Below are positions 1 to 12,203 of a DNA stretch of 64,000 nt, in pieces. Position 1 is the first letter of the stretch; each line of letters begins with the position of its first letter. The stretch spans positions 3,845,378 through 3,909,377 of the forward strand of contig LR746264.1 of the NCBI GenBank assembly GCA_902729315.2, in the 5' to 3' direction. The translations under genes and the position numbers were made by a program. A model generated the notes under the pieces. That model searched no databases and was not told the DNA's origin. It saw only the letters and a list, made by a program, of their open reading frames with translations. The DNA is from Spirodela intermedia (lineage: Eukaryota; Streptophyta; Magnoliopsida; Alismatales; Araceae).

Positions 1-455
1 ATTTCGATTTTTTATATTTATTCAATCTAGATCTATGAGTACATCATCAACATTTTTAGGTTTAATTTGAAAAGTAATGTCATGGGGATAAATTTTTTTT
101 AGTCTTGATCTGGTCCTATTACTTAAATAAATTTGGACATTTTCTTTTGGATGAGTCAGCATATTTTGAAATCTTAGGTAGATTTTCACTTTTCAGATTA
201 TGATCTAAGTTTGACATTTCTTCATTCTATTAATCATCATTTTCAATTACATTTAGCATCTCATTTATTTCAACCTGGTTTGGAATGATCTTTTGTGATA
301 TAGGTTCTTCTATAAATTTCACATGAATGGTTTTTTAATCTTGTTATATATTTTTTTAATCTTTGAATTTTCATATTCTTAAATACATATTTCTTATTTA
401 AATTTGGCTTTCGTCTATAAATATTTGATTATTATACATAAATTTGATCAAACTG
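1..455. other. AT-rich DNA, probable continuation of the copia relic
   Basis: No intact gene. The minus strand shows short copia-like stretches, as expected downstream of integrase, with several stops. I cannot identify a reverse-transcriptase motif here. Confidence 0.4.
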
Positions 456-835
456 TCATATTTCTTGTCTTCCATTGTTTAAAATGAAGCACTTGCATTC
501 AAATGATTTGAAATAGTTTAAAATTGGCTTCCTATTCGTAAGTAGTTCAAAAGGTATTTTATTTAATTTTCGTTTAATCAAAATTATATTAATCAAATAA
601 CTTATTGCACTAATTGCTTCAGCATAAAAATATTTAAGAAGCTTGCTATCCATCAACATCATTCTAGACATGTTAAATGATATCTTATTTTTCCTCTCAG
701 AATTTTCATTTTTGTAGAGGAGTTGTTGGAGTTGAGAAGTTATGTGATATTCCTGATTCAGTACATAATTCATAAAATTTAAAATTACGAAATTCAACTC
801 CATAGTCACTTCTAATCTTTTTTATTATTCTATCC
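456..835 (-). mobile_element. Ty1/copia integrase fragment (decayed)
   Basis: Reading the minus strand from about 835 downwards gives the copia integrase core in broken frames. One frame has IRSDYGVEFRNFKF and ESGISHNFSTPTTP. After a frame change the next has NSERKNK, then YFYAEAISAISYLIN and PFELLTNRKP. These match the order of copia integrase motifs (SDxGxEF, GISHNFSxPxTPQQNG, VERKNR, PFELL). Stops and frameshifts show it is dead. Below 456 the same strand still carries copia-like codons (for example EEPISQKIIPNQ near 290-340), so the relic probably runs off the left edge of the window. I cannot place LTRs. Confidence 0.85.
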
Positions 836-3800
836 ATAGGCACTAGCTAAATTGAATAAACAACCATAGGTACTCCAAAGGTTCCTGCATGAAATGCGAG
901 CATTTAATGTGGTAGTCTCAAAAAAAAGGCAAGCCACATTAAACGACATTTTCTTACCTTGGTACGTGCCACTAATGGGAGCTAAGTGCATCCCCATTAT
1001 TTATTTATTTTTTCCTTGTTTTGTGCTTTGTGATCTATTGGGTCATTGTCACAAATTGTTGGGTTGGAAAAAGGATATTGCCTATCACATTGTCATAATT
1101 TTACACCCAATGAAATGACCTAAAACTCTAAACTTTTGCAGTTAATATAGTTTTAATTTATTTAAATTAGAAGATCCTACTATTTCTTTTGTTTGTATAT
1201 CATTTCGATAATTCTAGTGAATTGTGCGATTGTGATGAATCCCGCCATACTATGACCAATAATGGATTTGGAACTAAAACATTTTTCTTAGTCAAATTCA
1301 TAATTCTTAATTGAAAAATTGTGCTTCATAATGCTGAATTCCTCTTGGTACTTTTTATTCAAATTTCAGGACATGTTACATGGGTCGCTGATCAAAAGGA
1401 AGGTGACTTGGAAAAGTTGTTCGAGAAACATAACTGAAAAATTATCCCTTTAGATGTCAGCAGATAACAATCATCTCAAGATTGATCTTGTTGGTGCATT
1501 CCCAGCCAAGACTTTTGATGGTTAGCTTTATTACCGGGCAGGTATCCTCTTAATCCATTTGCATAGTTGTCATAATGATGCATGCAATGTGAGCTTAGCT
1601 TCTATTCTTGATTTTGTAGTTATGGCTGAATGGGCTTATTAGGATATTGTTATACTCCAGATTATATGATTAGAAGAGTTTTTTTCCTATTTTCGAGGCT
1701 ACTTCCTTCCATCTCCAGATAATAGTAGTCCCAATTAGATAGTCATAGATAGTGTAGTTGCATTAGATGACTATTTAGAACAACTATGCATTAGGTATTA
1801 AATCAAGAGGAAGGTTACCCCATATAAGGGTTAAACCCCTTAGTGTCCTAATTATTGTTACTTTCGACTTCTACAAGGGTTGCATTGATTTTCAATATTT
1901 TTTCATTTAAATAAAATTTGAGAATGTTTTCTTGTGATTTTTCCTATTGGTTGATAATCTTGATAATATTGACTTTGAAACCCTAAATAGAATTGATGAT
2001 GCTAAAAAAGGAAAAGAGGTAAATTTTTAATCTTGAAACTATAGATCACATGATTTGAAACATGGCAGTTGAGGAATATAAAACATTATTATCCTATAAG
2101 AAAAATCTATAAGATTAGATGAAAGATTGCAGTTGAGGAAAAAATCTATATGATTATAACGTATAAATTGTATCATCTTCAATATAGAAAAGTGAAGATC
2201 AATAAAAGGAAAAAGGCACTTCTATTTTTCTAAATATTTTGATGTAGATAGGTAATCATAAAAAGATAAAAAATGATCATAAATATGCTACTACTATACA
2301 CATGCTCAAATGAAATTTAAATCACTGGTCTATTAGTCGTTCCCTACATTTTATTGTCACTATAAAATGAAAAGATTTGTCATGGAATATATACAATAAG
2401 AAAGGTAAATTAGAATAAGAGAAAAATGTTTCGAAACAAAACTTAAGGAGAGGGAAAATTTCAACATATAAAAGATGTGTAAACCCATCCTAAATTGTGG
2501 CAAAAAAAAAGTTTCAACTTATTTATCCACTAAGAAAAAGTATGTGTTGACCAAGTGAAAGCAAAGGAAAGAGAAAGTGTCAATCTATGTGTCAACTAAG
2601 AAAAAGTCAAACTAAGTCTTCAGAGTAAAAAAGGTTAATTTTCTTTAAAGAATCTAGCAAAATTAAGGACTAAAAGTTGATCTATCAAATCAATCCCTTC
2701 TTGATCCAAGTGTGGGCTTAAACCTTACATATAGAAATCTCATCTCAAAATACTTCAATGTATAGCTCAACTGAAACTATGTCAACTCAACTTAGGCTTT
2801 TTGACCCACTTAGTACAAAATAAAGAGAAGCATACTAAAAAAATTTAAATGATATATTTTTTTAAAGTACTAATTACTTTTGAGGAAGAGTTTGAATGTT
2901 TGACTAGAAACAAGTTTATCTTCTTTTTGTGGTTCTTAATTTACTAATTACCTTGTGTAAACTCTTTGGTTGGAGTTTGTGGATATTGGTTCTTAGCTTC
3001 TACTTTTTTCCTTCTTTCATGAAAGTTGAAGATCGCTTATCATACGTTTGAGCTTTGGGCTGTAGAAGAGTCACTTACAGTAATTAAAAAATAGATCTAT
3101 CACCACATAAACCCATGCTTTATGTAAGGTTTGTTACTCTTTTCAAATATATAAAAAATTGAAATCATCAATTATGTTGATCATTTGTTCCTTGGTATTC
3201 ATCTTTCAAGTACCTTTTAAATTGGTATATGCATCCTTATATCAATGAAAATTATGTATAAAGTAGATTTAACTAATTTAAGTTATAGAATGACCATTTT
3301 ACTCTTGAACACAATTTCTTGGATTGGTGATTGTCTTCATCTTTTGTGACAAGTGATTAACATAATTTAAGGATTTAGGATTACCATATTATCTTTATTC
3401 ACATTTTTCATCATTAGAATTATCTAGGCTCTCAATTCAAAAATAAAATATTCTATCAATGTTTTATACTGAACATAATTTTAGTAATATAATGACTATT
3501 TTACCCTGTCTCTTTGTCAAATAGTGCAAAGACTCAAAACTTAAGATTTTATAGTTATGCATCTCAATTATACAAAACTCCTTTCAATGATTAATGAATG
3601 CTTCTTTTTTTTTTTATCTTATATAAATAATCATTACAAGTCTTTAGAAGACATCTATGTCCCAACTATGTACCCCTTAAATATAAGGGTGGACTTTATT
3701 TGTTTTATGCCAATCTTGGTACAAAACTAATAATACTTGGCTTATGGGTACTAACTCAAATTCAAAGTTTTCTTCATTTTTCATGCAAGACTTGAAACTT

Positions 3801-4200
3801 AAATTGTCTTGATCATAAATGGATTACCGGTTTATATAGTGAGGTAGTAACCTTGTTGTTTGCCATTCAAGAATGATTACTTTGGCATTCACAATATGAG
3901 TGTCAGTAATTCTGCAACCTGGTCTGTATTTTCCCTTTGGTGCTAATCAATGAATATCAACAATTAATGTGTTTAACCTGCTTAGATATTCCATTAGTTT
4001 TCAAGACTATCTATTTATTGATAATTTTGCCTCATCATATATACATATGAATCAAAATCATATATGTCCTAGGACTAAGCTAGGATATGGCCTGCATTTT
4101 ACATACTCCAAGCCCAAGTTAACTTATGAAAGGATTGTCACAAAGTTTTGATCTTGTTGAAGCACATTTTATGAATATTTAGGATAACAAAAAATAATCG
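836..4200. other. AT-rich intergenic DNA
   Basis: I see no gene. The frames at 894-1118 and 3969-4151 have no recognisable motif. A short coding-like stretch lies at about 1370-1525 and is reported as a finding. The rest is low-complexity AT-rich sequence typical of old transposon debris. Confidence 0.5.
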
Positions 4201-4355
4201 ACACATCTCTGAAAACCATTTACGTTTAGAGGGGCCCAGTTTTCACAAAATATGTTACAAGATTACACAAAGAGAGTTATCTCGGAAATATTTGAGAAAA
4301 ATAACTCTAGACCGCTCTCGTGCCCTGTGGAAGAGGATGAATAAGACAAGGAAAC

Positions 4356-4379
4356 AGAGAGAGAGAGAGAGAGAGAGAG
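4356..4379. repeat. (GA)n microsatellite
   Basis: About 24 bp of uninterrupted GA dinucleotides, 290 bp upstream of the orphan first exon at 4667. Confidence 0.95.
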
Positions 4380-4390
4380 CGGCCACCGCG

Positions 4391-4456
4391 CACGTGAAAT
4401 GACAGCTTCTCACGTCGTGCAAATCCGTCGTTCTGACACCCCACACGTGCCACGTG
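4391..4456 (+). promoter_or_regulatory. cluster of three G-boxes
   Basis: The palindrome CACGTG occurs at 4391-4396, 4444-4449 and 4451-4456, about 210-275 bp upstream of the ATG at 4667. G-boxes bind plant bZIP and bHLH factors in ABA and light responses (established). That they control the exon at 4667 is inferred from position. Confidence 0.6.
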
Positions 4457-4666
4457 CCTTCCCCATGCGAGAGTGCACTTCCTTGCCTATCGAGGGCAAA
4501 TCAGCCAGTTCTGTTAACGTCTGTTTCTCCATGGTGCATCACTTTCACATCCTCCGCTCTTAACACGCTTCTCGACACATGCGAACTATCCACCTCTGTT
4601 CCTTCCGTAAAAGTAGCCGATATTTAGCAACCAACCTTACGTTCATACTCTCCTCCTCCCTTCCCC

Positions 4667-5038
4667 ATGGCCAGTCCCCGAGCTCCGCAACCGTCGGCGC
4701 CGCCGCGGCTTCCCCTCCTCTTCCTCCTCCTCTTCCTCCTCTCGCCGGCGGCGCCGCCCGCCAGAGCGCACCCCCGTTACGACCACCATCACCACCTCCA
4801 CAACGAGGACCACCATCACAGCCACCACGGGGACTACGACTTCGAGGAGGTCGACGACGAGGACTGCGTCCTCGCTAGGGGCGTCCGGCTCGCCGCCGAC
4901 TACGTCCCCGGCGTGGTCGCCGTCGACGGGCGTGCCGACGAGTGGGCCGACGTCGCCGGAACCACACTCCCCATGCTGCCGGCGCTCGAGCCCGACGACG
5001 TTGACGAGGTCTACCCCGAAGGGAAGTTGACTCTCAAG
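4667..5038 (+). pseudogene. orphan or alternative first exon of the haem-binding-domain gene
   Basis: This is an open 124-codon exon homologous to exon 1 of the gene at 6028. Both end in the same block: a PGVV.VDGR.DEWA motif, then LLPAL or MLPAL, then a GK(L/M)..K codon followed by a GT donor. The residues start with a signal peptide (about 1-34, rich in Leu and Pro). A segment of His repeats and acidic residues follows (HHHH, HHH and EEVDDEDC at about 38-65), which could bind metal. No second exon homologous to exon 2 lies between here and 6028. Its donor is in phase 0, so it could splice onto exon 2 at 6848 as an alternative first exon. Equally it could be a truncated tandem copy. The frame is intact, which argues against long neutral decay. 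Confidence 0.6.
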
Positions 5039-5425
5039 GTGCCGCTGACCGCGCTCCCTTTTACGTTGAAATCCTAAAACTTATTCACATTGGCTTATTT
5101 ACACCACAAACTTTTCCTAACCAAAAGGAAGACTCCCAAGGTGCTGCTGCTTATCGCGCTTCTTTTTGCGTTTAGCCCCTCAACTTACTCACAGTTTCTC
5201 ATCTACTCTATACAAACTTTTCCTAATCTCAAGGAAGATTAGACTCAAGGTGCTGCTGACTGCTCTTCCTTTTACGTTTAACCCCTCCAACTTTCTCACA
5301 TTTTCTCACATACACCATACAAACTTTTCCTAATCAAAAGGAAGATACTCTCAAGGTGCTGCTGCCCGCGCTCAGTTTTGCGTTTAACTCCAACTTTCTC
5401 ACGTTTTCTTATTTATGCCACATAA
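5021..5425 (+). repeat. tandem repeat made from the exon-intron junction
   Basis: There are four copies of a unit of about 102-109 bp. Each has AAGGAAG..CTCAAGGTGCTGCTG, then a T-rich TTTACGTTTA-like block, then CTTTCTCACA, then ACAAACTTTTCCTAA. The CAAG/GTG junctions lie at 5038, 5140, 5249 and 5355. The first copy is the real 3' end and donor of the exon at 4667, so the array grew from a splice junction. Confidence 0.85.
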
Positions 5426-6027
5426 AACTTCTGTTATTAGCCCACATGGACCGGTTTACTGACCGGTGTTGATTCGCACGATCAGGTTTAAGTAGTTAAG
5501 TTTTGGGCCGAATCCGCATGAAATTGGGCCCAACTAAGCCGGTCGGATGCTCACGGGAGCAAGGTAGGATCGTTACTGTTGCGCTTTCCTTGCGGTGCTA
5601 GTCGAACAACAGGCTATGGCCTCATGGTATGGTGCCGTATAACTAGCATCACGAGGAGGGGCATGTTAAATGTGACAACCGATAACCGACAAGCGGTGGT
5701 TTGGGATACTAGTGGGGCCCAGCTTCCTTGGCAGAATCGTGACGTCACAGTGAAGAAATTTAAAACTAGGATTAAGTAAATACGCCTGATCTTTCAACTA
5801 ATTAGGAAACTATCCAGTGAAGTTCCAGATGAGAATGGGAGTAATATGGTCATTTCGTAGTGGGCCAAAAGATTCCGCTCTCTCTCATCAGTCCGAAGGC
5901 ACCTTCCTCTTCCTCGGGTCGTCGTCTTCAGCAATGACTACTTCCTCTTCTCAAGGCCGAATCCTCCATCAGCTCCCCGTCTCCCGCTTCATTCCTCGTT
6001 CCCTTCGGGTCCTCTCCCACTCTAGCC
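5426..6027 (+). promoter_or_regulatory. spacer with promoter-like motifs upstream of the haem-domain gene
   Basis: Several TGGGCC/GGCCCA elements (near 5504, 5526, 5714 and 5861) and a perfect TGACGTCA palindrome at 5740-5747 lie within 600 bp of the ATG at 6028. TGGGCC (site II) elements are common in plant housekeeping promoters, and TGACGTCA is a bZIP site (established). I see no clear TATA box. The promoter role is inferred. Confidence 0.45.
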
Positions 6028-9000
6028 ATGTCTCGCAGCCTTCTCCCTTCGCTCGCGCTCCTTCTCCTGGTATCATCAATGGTGCCGATCTCAGAAGCGC
6101 ACGAGGGCCACGACAGGGAGGGTCCGTTAGGGGATGGATGCAGCTCGAGCGAAGATGCTCGTGTGGTGGCAGAGTTTCGGCCCGGCGTCGTCACGGTCGA
6201 CGGTCGCGGGGACGAGTGGGCTGAAGCTGACGGGTTCGAATTTTCCCTGCTCCCAGCTCTCGACTTTGATCGGGATAAGGAATTTTCTGGCGGTAAGATG
6301 GCCGTCAAGGTATGGCAGTTATTTTCTTCTATATGGAATGAGCTTAACTTAGGATTCCCTTCAATCGAGGAAACTTAGGTGCATATGATCTGAAGCTAAT
6401 TATTTTCTCTTGTGAAATTCCGTCTCCAAGACCTACAGAGGATATGTTAGGTCGTCAAGCTGTTGACAGTTGTGTGATGTTCCAAGAAGATTCTTTTGAG
6501 CATTAGCCATTCTGTATTATGCTATTAACAACAATACGCATCTAAATGCATCAGAAATCTAGATCAGGAAGGCTGTCGTGCCATCCTAAGTTCATCCCAT
6601 TCCCTTAGATATCCCAATGTAGCAAATACTGAACTACCGAATTCCCAGCATCAATATCCATTGTGTTCAATGTCACATAAAGACAAAATTATTTGGCAAT
6701 ACCGTGCTCCGAATGGAAACCAATAATTCTCTCGATATTATTACCAGGCTCAGGATAAGATTAATGTGTAATGTGTTCTAAAATTTTCCAAAATTTTGTG
6801 TTTAAAACATTTAAATTGTGATATTTTCTCAATTAACTTTTTCACAGGCTTTGCATGACGGAAACAATGCATATTTCTTGCTAAGAGTTGAAGGCGATTA
6901 TGTATACACAAAAGGGTAAGTTCTTTTGGTTTTGTCTTGATGACTATCTGTTCAGGATTGTTTTTATTTAATGTTTTAATGAATATTTGAATTTTTCTTT
7001 ATAAGATAAGGAAAGAAAAAATGATATTACGTAAATGATTTTGGAAAAATGATTTTTTATGGAACATCAATGATTTACCTCTGTTTTTTATCAATTTATT
7101 ATTTATTATAAAATATTTTTTTTGTATTTAAATCGTTTACCATGCGAAGTTCACTTATTTTTCTTTTTATTTACTTCAAAAATATTTTGGAAAACATTGA
7201 TATGATTGATTATTACTTGTTTGCATCTTGAAGAGCTTGTCTGCACTTTTTTAATCGTCCGATATCACCTGTACAAAAATGGGGTCTTTTTCCTGGTGTG
7301 CATATGTTGACCTTTCCAGCCTTTTGAAAATATTGTTCATACTTGTCAACTCTAAGTCATCAAATGGTGCTTTATAATTTTGCTTCCTTTATCATAAACT
7401 CATACTGCTCTTCAATTTTTGGTCTTATCTGGAAAAGCAGTGACGGTTATAAATGTCCTTCTGTTGCACTTATGTTCCAAATTGGCGAAAATGCGACATA
7501 CAGTAGTGTAAGCCAGTGAATACCTTGGCCTTCATGTTCGTAGTTTCAACTTTGTTCACTCTATGGTAACTCAAAGGTTTTCCTGCACAATGTCGTTTTC
7601 TTAGATGGGAGGATGCCGAAAGTTTGGAACTGAATGCAACAGCAGAAGCTGTCAAGGCCATGAGGTGGACATTATGCACTTTTCAATTGGAAATGCTATT
7701 CCTGGGCGGTTGTATGGCAGCAATCCAATTGACAACCAAGAGGCAACTGGAGATGATAGGTGACCTATTTGTTTTTGCTTTACATGTCAGCAACAAATTT
7801 ATTAATCTAACTTTTCCTTGTATCATTTTTTATTAATTGTGTAGGTTTGGCAATTTGGTTGATCTCTATGCCTGGAATCCTCACTGCCAATTCCTTGATG
7901 GAAAGGGGCCACTAGGTAATCTATGGTCTCAAATGGCCAGTTGCTTCTCATCGAAATGAATAATTATTGCCTTGATTCAAATAACTGTTGCCTAAACCGT
8001 TTGTGTCATTTTGAACTTGTTTAGGTAAAACAATAAGATTTTTAATTTGATAACTACGACCTCTTTGTATAGTTGGAGAACACGATGATTATTTCTTTAT
8101 TCCCGGTCCTCAACCCAAATTGAACGGATGATATTTAATTATCTTATATTTTCTATTCGTTATTCGGCCATATGTTCATCTGTAGCGCATCCCATCTTGA
8201 AAATATTGCTAACTTAATTTCTTGTTTCGAATATGTTATCTGCCCAGATTGGGTAGGTCTAGTTTAGTTGACATTGAATTTGCAATAGGATCTAAGGGAA
8301 ATTCCAATCTGTCACTCTTTGATAAGATTTTTAACTATTTCTTTGTTTGGATGGTGGTGTGGGGTGGGCTGTTTTCTGTATCATTAAGGTCAAAACAGCA
8401 TCTGCATTGCATCTTCTATTGTTTTTATTTTTTACCTTGGGTTAAATAATGAGAGATTTGTCATCCCATTTGATCCGAATTACAGTCAAACATCTAAACA
8501 TGCCAATGACTCTTACTTTAGTTTGAGAAATAGCCAAATTGATCATGCCAACTGGAATGTCTCAGACAGTTTCCTGATATCTGGTACTTTTATGGTTATT
8601 CTTAATTTCTTGTAGTGCCAGTTATTAGTTGACTACTTTATTATGGTGTCTGCTGGTCTAGATTAAAAGTAGACCACTTATATCTCTAAAACTAATTCTG
8701 AAATCAATATGATTTATAACGGTCAATTGAGTTAATTGATAAGGACTGGGTTTCCGAAATTTCAGATTCAAACATGGTTACACAATATGACATTTGCTGT
8801 ATCTTGCTGATGGGCCATTTTCTTGTCTTATATCATATACAGCAGAGCTGGTAATCTTCTGCTTGCTTGTGTCTCAAGCATTAACGTTGGTTGGGAAAAT
8901 GTTTCCTTTGGAAGGGGACCACATAGTTAACTGCGAAATATCACTGGTCTTTAGCCATATTTCTAGAGGTTATAAAAATCATGCAATTAGGTAGAGCGAG

Positions 9001-12000
9001 ATGTTTTGGGTTTTTTGATTTCAGACTTCAAAGCCAACGTCCACAGTGCAATGTTGAATGTTTAATAATGGTGGCTGTGGTTGATGAAATTGCCTTCTTT
9101 TTTACGTCGTAGCTTATTTTCGTAAGAATTCAGTGAGATTGTGAGTGCTGATTTTCCATATTTGACCGAAACATATCCGAATATTTTCTTGAAGAGGCAT
9201 GATAAACAAAAAAAATTGGTAGAACAAGAAGAATATCATCGCTTGGAAAAAGGAGGTAGGATACAGTTCCTTGAATGATAGACTGATTGACGTATCCAGT
9301 GGATTATCTCTGGGAGATTATGGGATTATGGGAAGCAAGATTAACCTTCATTGACAGGACTCGGGATTCCACTCATCTAGGAGGAATACACTGTATGCAC
9401 TTCGTACGTATGACTGAAAAGTATCTCTATTCTCATGAACATTTAACAATAACAATCAGATTGAGGCAGAAGAGCCGAGGATTGAAAAATGGATATCTTA
9501 AACGTGATTACTATTCCTAGGAACACATTATCAGGTTGGCAAGTAGAAAGAATGATCCTATTGAGGCTACTGGTGATCATCGGGTTGAATTAGTAGGCCT
9601 AAGTATTTCACATAGCATTCACACATTCAAGGAGCTAAGGAAACGTGATATCTTTGAATATTTTGGGGTTGCATGCATTATCCTTTTGCACGCTTTTTGG
9701 TGACCATAGCAGGGTTTCTCCTTCATTGAGAGAACAATTTAGACATTTGTTAATATCATATGATACCCTTTTATTCTTTTCCATTAGTAGTTCTTATGTT
9801 GTACTATCCACTTTCGCAAAGAGAAACAAAGAAAAGGAGGCAAGGAAATGACTACTTGTAGGACCTACCAAGTAGATGCTGTGAGGCCTCTTAGAAGCAC
9901 GGAGAGAAACAACTCAATGATTCCACATCGTTCAGTCCGTTGATTCCATTGACAACTGTACAAGTTGGGTTATAGTGTCTCCAGTTCCACGAACTCATTG
10001 CTTTGGTTGTGTTCTTGCCAAAGCAGAAGTCTAGGGTTCTTAGTTAGATGATGATAATTTGAAGAGAATGAAGTTCTGACTGGTATTAATATTTGCATAT
10101 TTTCTGGGAAATGAGATACTCACTCCTCTCTTAATCCTAGGATTAATTTGACAGTCTTTCGTTTCGTAAATGTAAGAAAAAATGGAATGATACGTTTAGT
10201 GTGAGCCTGTGTTTGTGTTGAAGTTTTCTTCGGTTTCTTCTATATAATGACTAATATTGCATGCCTTCTTCCTTTGAAAGTTTATTTATTTTCTTCATTT
10301 GATCAACATGAATCATTTTTATGAGGTGTCTGCTTTACATAGTGGTTCTCTAATGGCATCTAATGGCATTCGATCGCTATACCATGTCAAGGATCCCTTT
10401 GATTTTCAGTTACGTTCTAATGCCCTTGTTATTTCCAATTCATTTTTTTCATTGCAAAGTAATGTACGTAGAGTTTTTGGTCTCCCATTGTTGGGGTATT
10501 ACCTTCGATGGTACTTATTAACTCAATGTGGCTTTTTTCTTAGGAAATGATTCTAGTGCACAGAATGATTGGCAAGGGGCTTGGTGGCACAGCTCCTTAA
10601 CATCACATTCAGGTACACCCACGTCTTACGTTTGTTCTGTTTTTCATGTGTTTGTTGATGCTTGATGAAGGGCTGGAACTCCTGAGAAGGGAGATGAGGT
10701 CTCTTTTGACTGGTCCTCTCCCACATTCACACGCACCCCACTTGACTCTCCTTAATTGGAACCGCTAGAAACCATCCGCACAAACGAAGATATGCCTCTA
10801 TTACATGCACCTGTGTATCTTATAACAATAGTAAAAGAGGGAGAGAAAAATCATAAGAGGGCACGCATAACTGGATCTCGTAGGGAGGAAATCCTTCCTG
10901 GTTCATATTAGGCATTAAGAGCTGATAGATGGATCTGGAAAGAGTAGACTCTTCTCCACTCTCTACTTCAAGCAGCAGGTACATGTCGCCCATGTTCAGT
11001 GTATTTTTGCTGGCTTGATGGGATTGGTTCTGAGACCAGCTCAAAGCATCAGGCACTTGGTCAAACACCTGAGGGTATTCTCTTGCTCAGTATCTCCCTA
11101 GATAAGTCTTTGTCAATCTTTTTTTGTTTTAGGTAATTATCAAACAAGGCCAAAAACTCCAGGGTTTATAGCAGGAATTTTCTTTTTTCTATTCTCGTAC
11201 ATTTTCGTTGTCCACATCAGCTGGCTTAGCATGTAGATTGGAAAATTCAGAAGAGAAAGAAGTCATTGGATTCTAATCATGGATGACATTAGAAAGATAG
11301 ATGACGTACTAACCATCCACTACTGTGTCAAGTTTCCCAATCCGATTATTGAACTTGATGTGAACAAATTTGAGGTAATGATTTTGATATCCTGGGCTAA
11401 TTGGAATTGAAACACTGTCTATCGCGAGGGATTTTGATATGTGTAATTTTGCATGTTGAACGATCTGTAAACCACAGATGGGCATTAGGCCAAGTTTCTT
11501 ACATGATATTTAATTTAGTTCGTCGCCATCTCCATGAAGGAAGATGGTTTCCTTTGGCATTTGTAATTTTGTGGGAGCTCTTCTGTGTGTAGCCCTAATG
11601 ATGCCCATCTATCTACCCTTCTTATTCCTTTTGTGATAGGAGCTTAGGTGGTGTTAGAAATTTGGATATGTATACTTTATAGCTATTTTCCAATCTTCCT
11701 CAAGTCCTCCTGCACTGCCAGGTTTCGTTGAGAAAGACAGCCCGTACTCCTCAGATGGCCAAAAAGGCACCTACTATTTTGAATTCTCAAGGCCTCTGAG
11801 AACAGTGGACAGGCTCCAACAGGTACTTCTGTGCACCTCCTTCTTAGACAAGAAATCCACAAATGGGCTTCCCATAAAGAAACTCGCTGAGGCATTGTCT
11901 ATTTTTGGAATCCAGGATGTGCAGTTCACAATTGGCCAGTCAACGAAGATGGCCGTCGCCTTCTGGTACCCATCCGAGGGGAAGGCATGGGGTAAGTCTG

Positions 12001-12203
12001 ATCACTACTCGGTGAGCTGCGACTGGATGCCCATGGAGTTTGTATCCGCTTCTAGTATCTATGCGACCTCAAGAGGCGCTTGGGATGCTACCAGTGCCTT
12101 CTCCTTGATCCTCTCAGTGGTGGCATTCTGTATCTCCATCTATGTTGCATACTGGCTTTCCATGGCCAAGTCTGTCCCCTTCACTCCCATTGACAGGCTT
12201 TGA
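6028..12203 (+). CDS. ethylbenzene-dehydrogenase/cytochrome c-552-type haem-binding domain membrane protein
   Basis: Seven exons: 6028-6309, 6848-6916, 7605-7759, 7845-7915, 10544-10612, 11722-11822 and 11916-12203. All introns are GT-AG and all phases join, giving 344 residues. Residues 1-22 are a signal peptide ending at SEA, followed by HEGHD. The conserved middle carries DGRGDEWA, MGGCRKFG, VDIMHFSIGNAIPGRLYG, VDLYAWNPHC and GAWWHSS, then FEFSRPLR and FTIGQS..MAVAFWYP. I recognise this as the plant family annotated with a cytochrome c-552/DMSO reductase-like haem-binding domain. A transmembrane helix lies at about 310-331, followed by a short tail, so the protein is probably a type I membrane protein with its domain outside the cytosol. 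Its reaction is not known to me, and haem binding here is inferred from family. Intron 4 is 2.6 kb; I saw no other gene in it. Confidence 0.88.

Noticed and set aside
9287-9520. Open frame in intron 4 of the haem-domain gene
   Set aside because: Exons 4 and 5 join in phase without it, and its translation is not recognisable.
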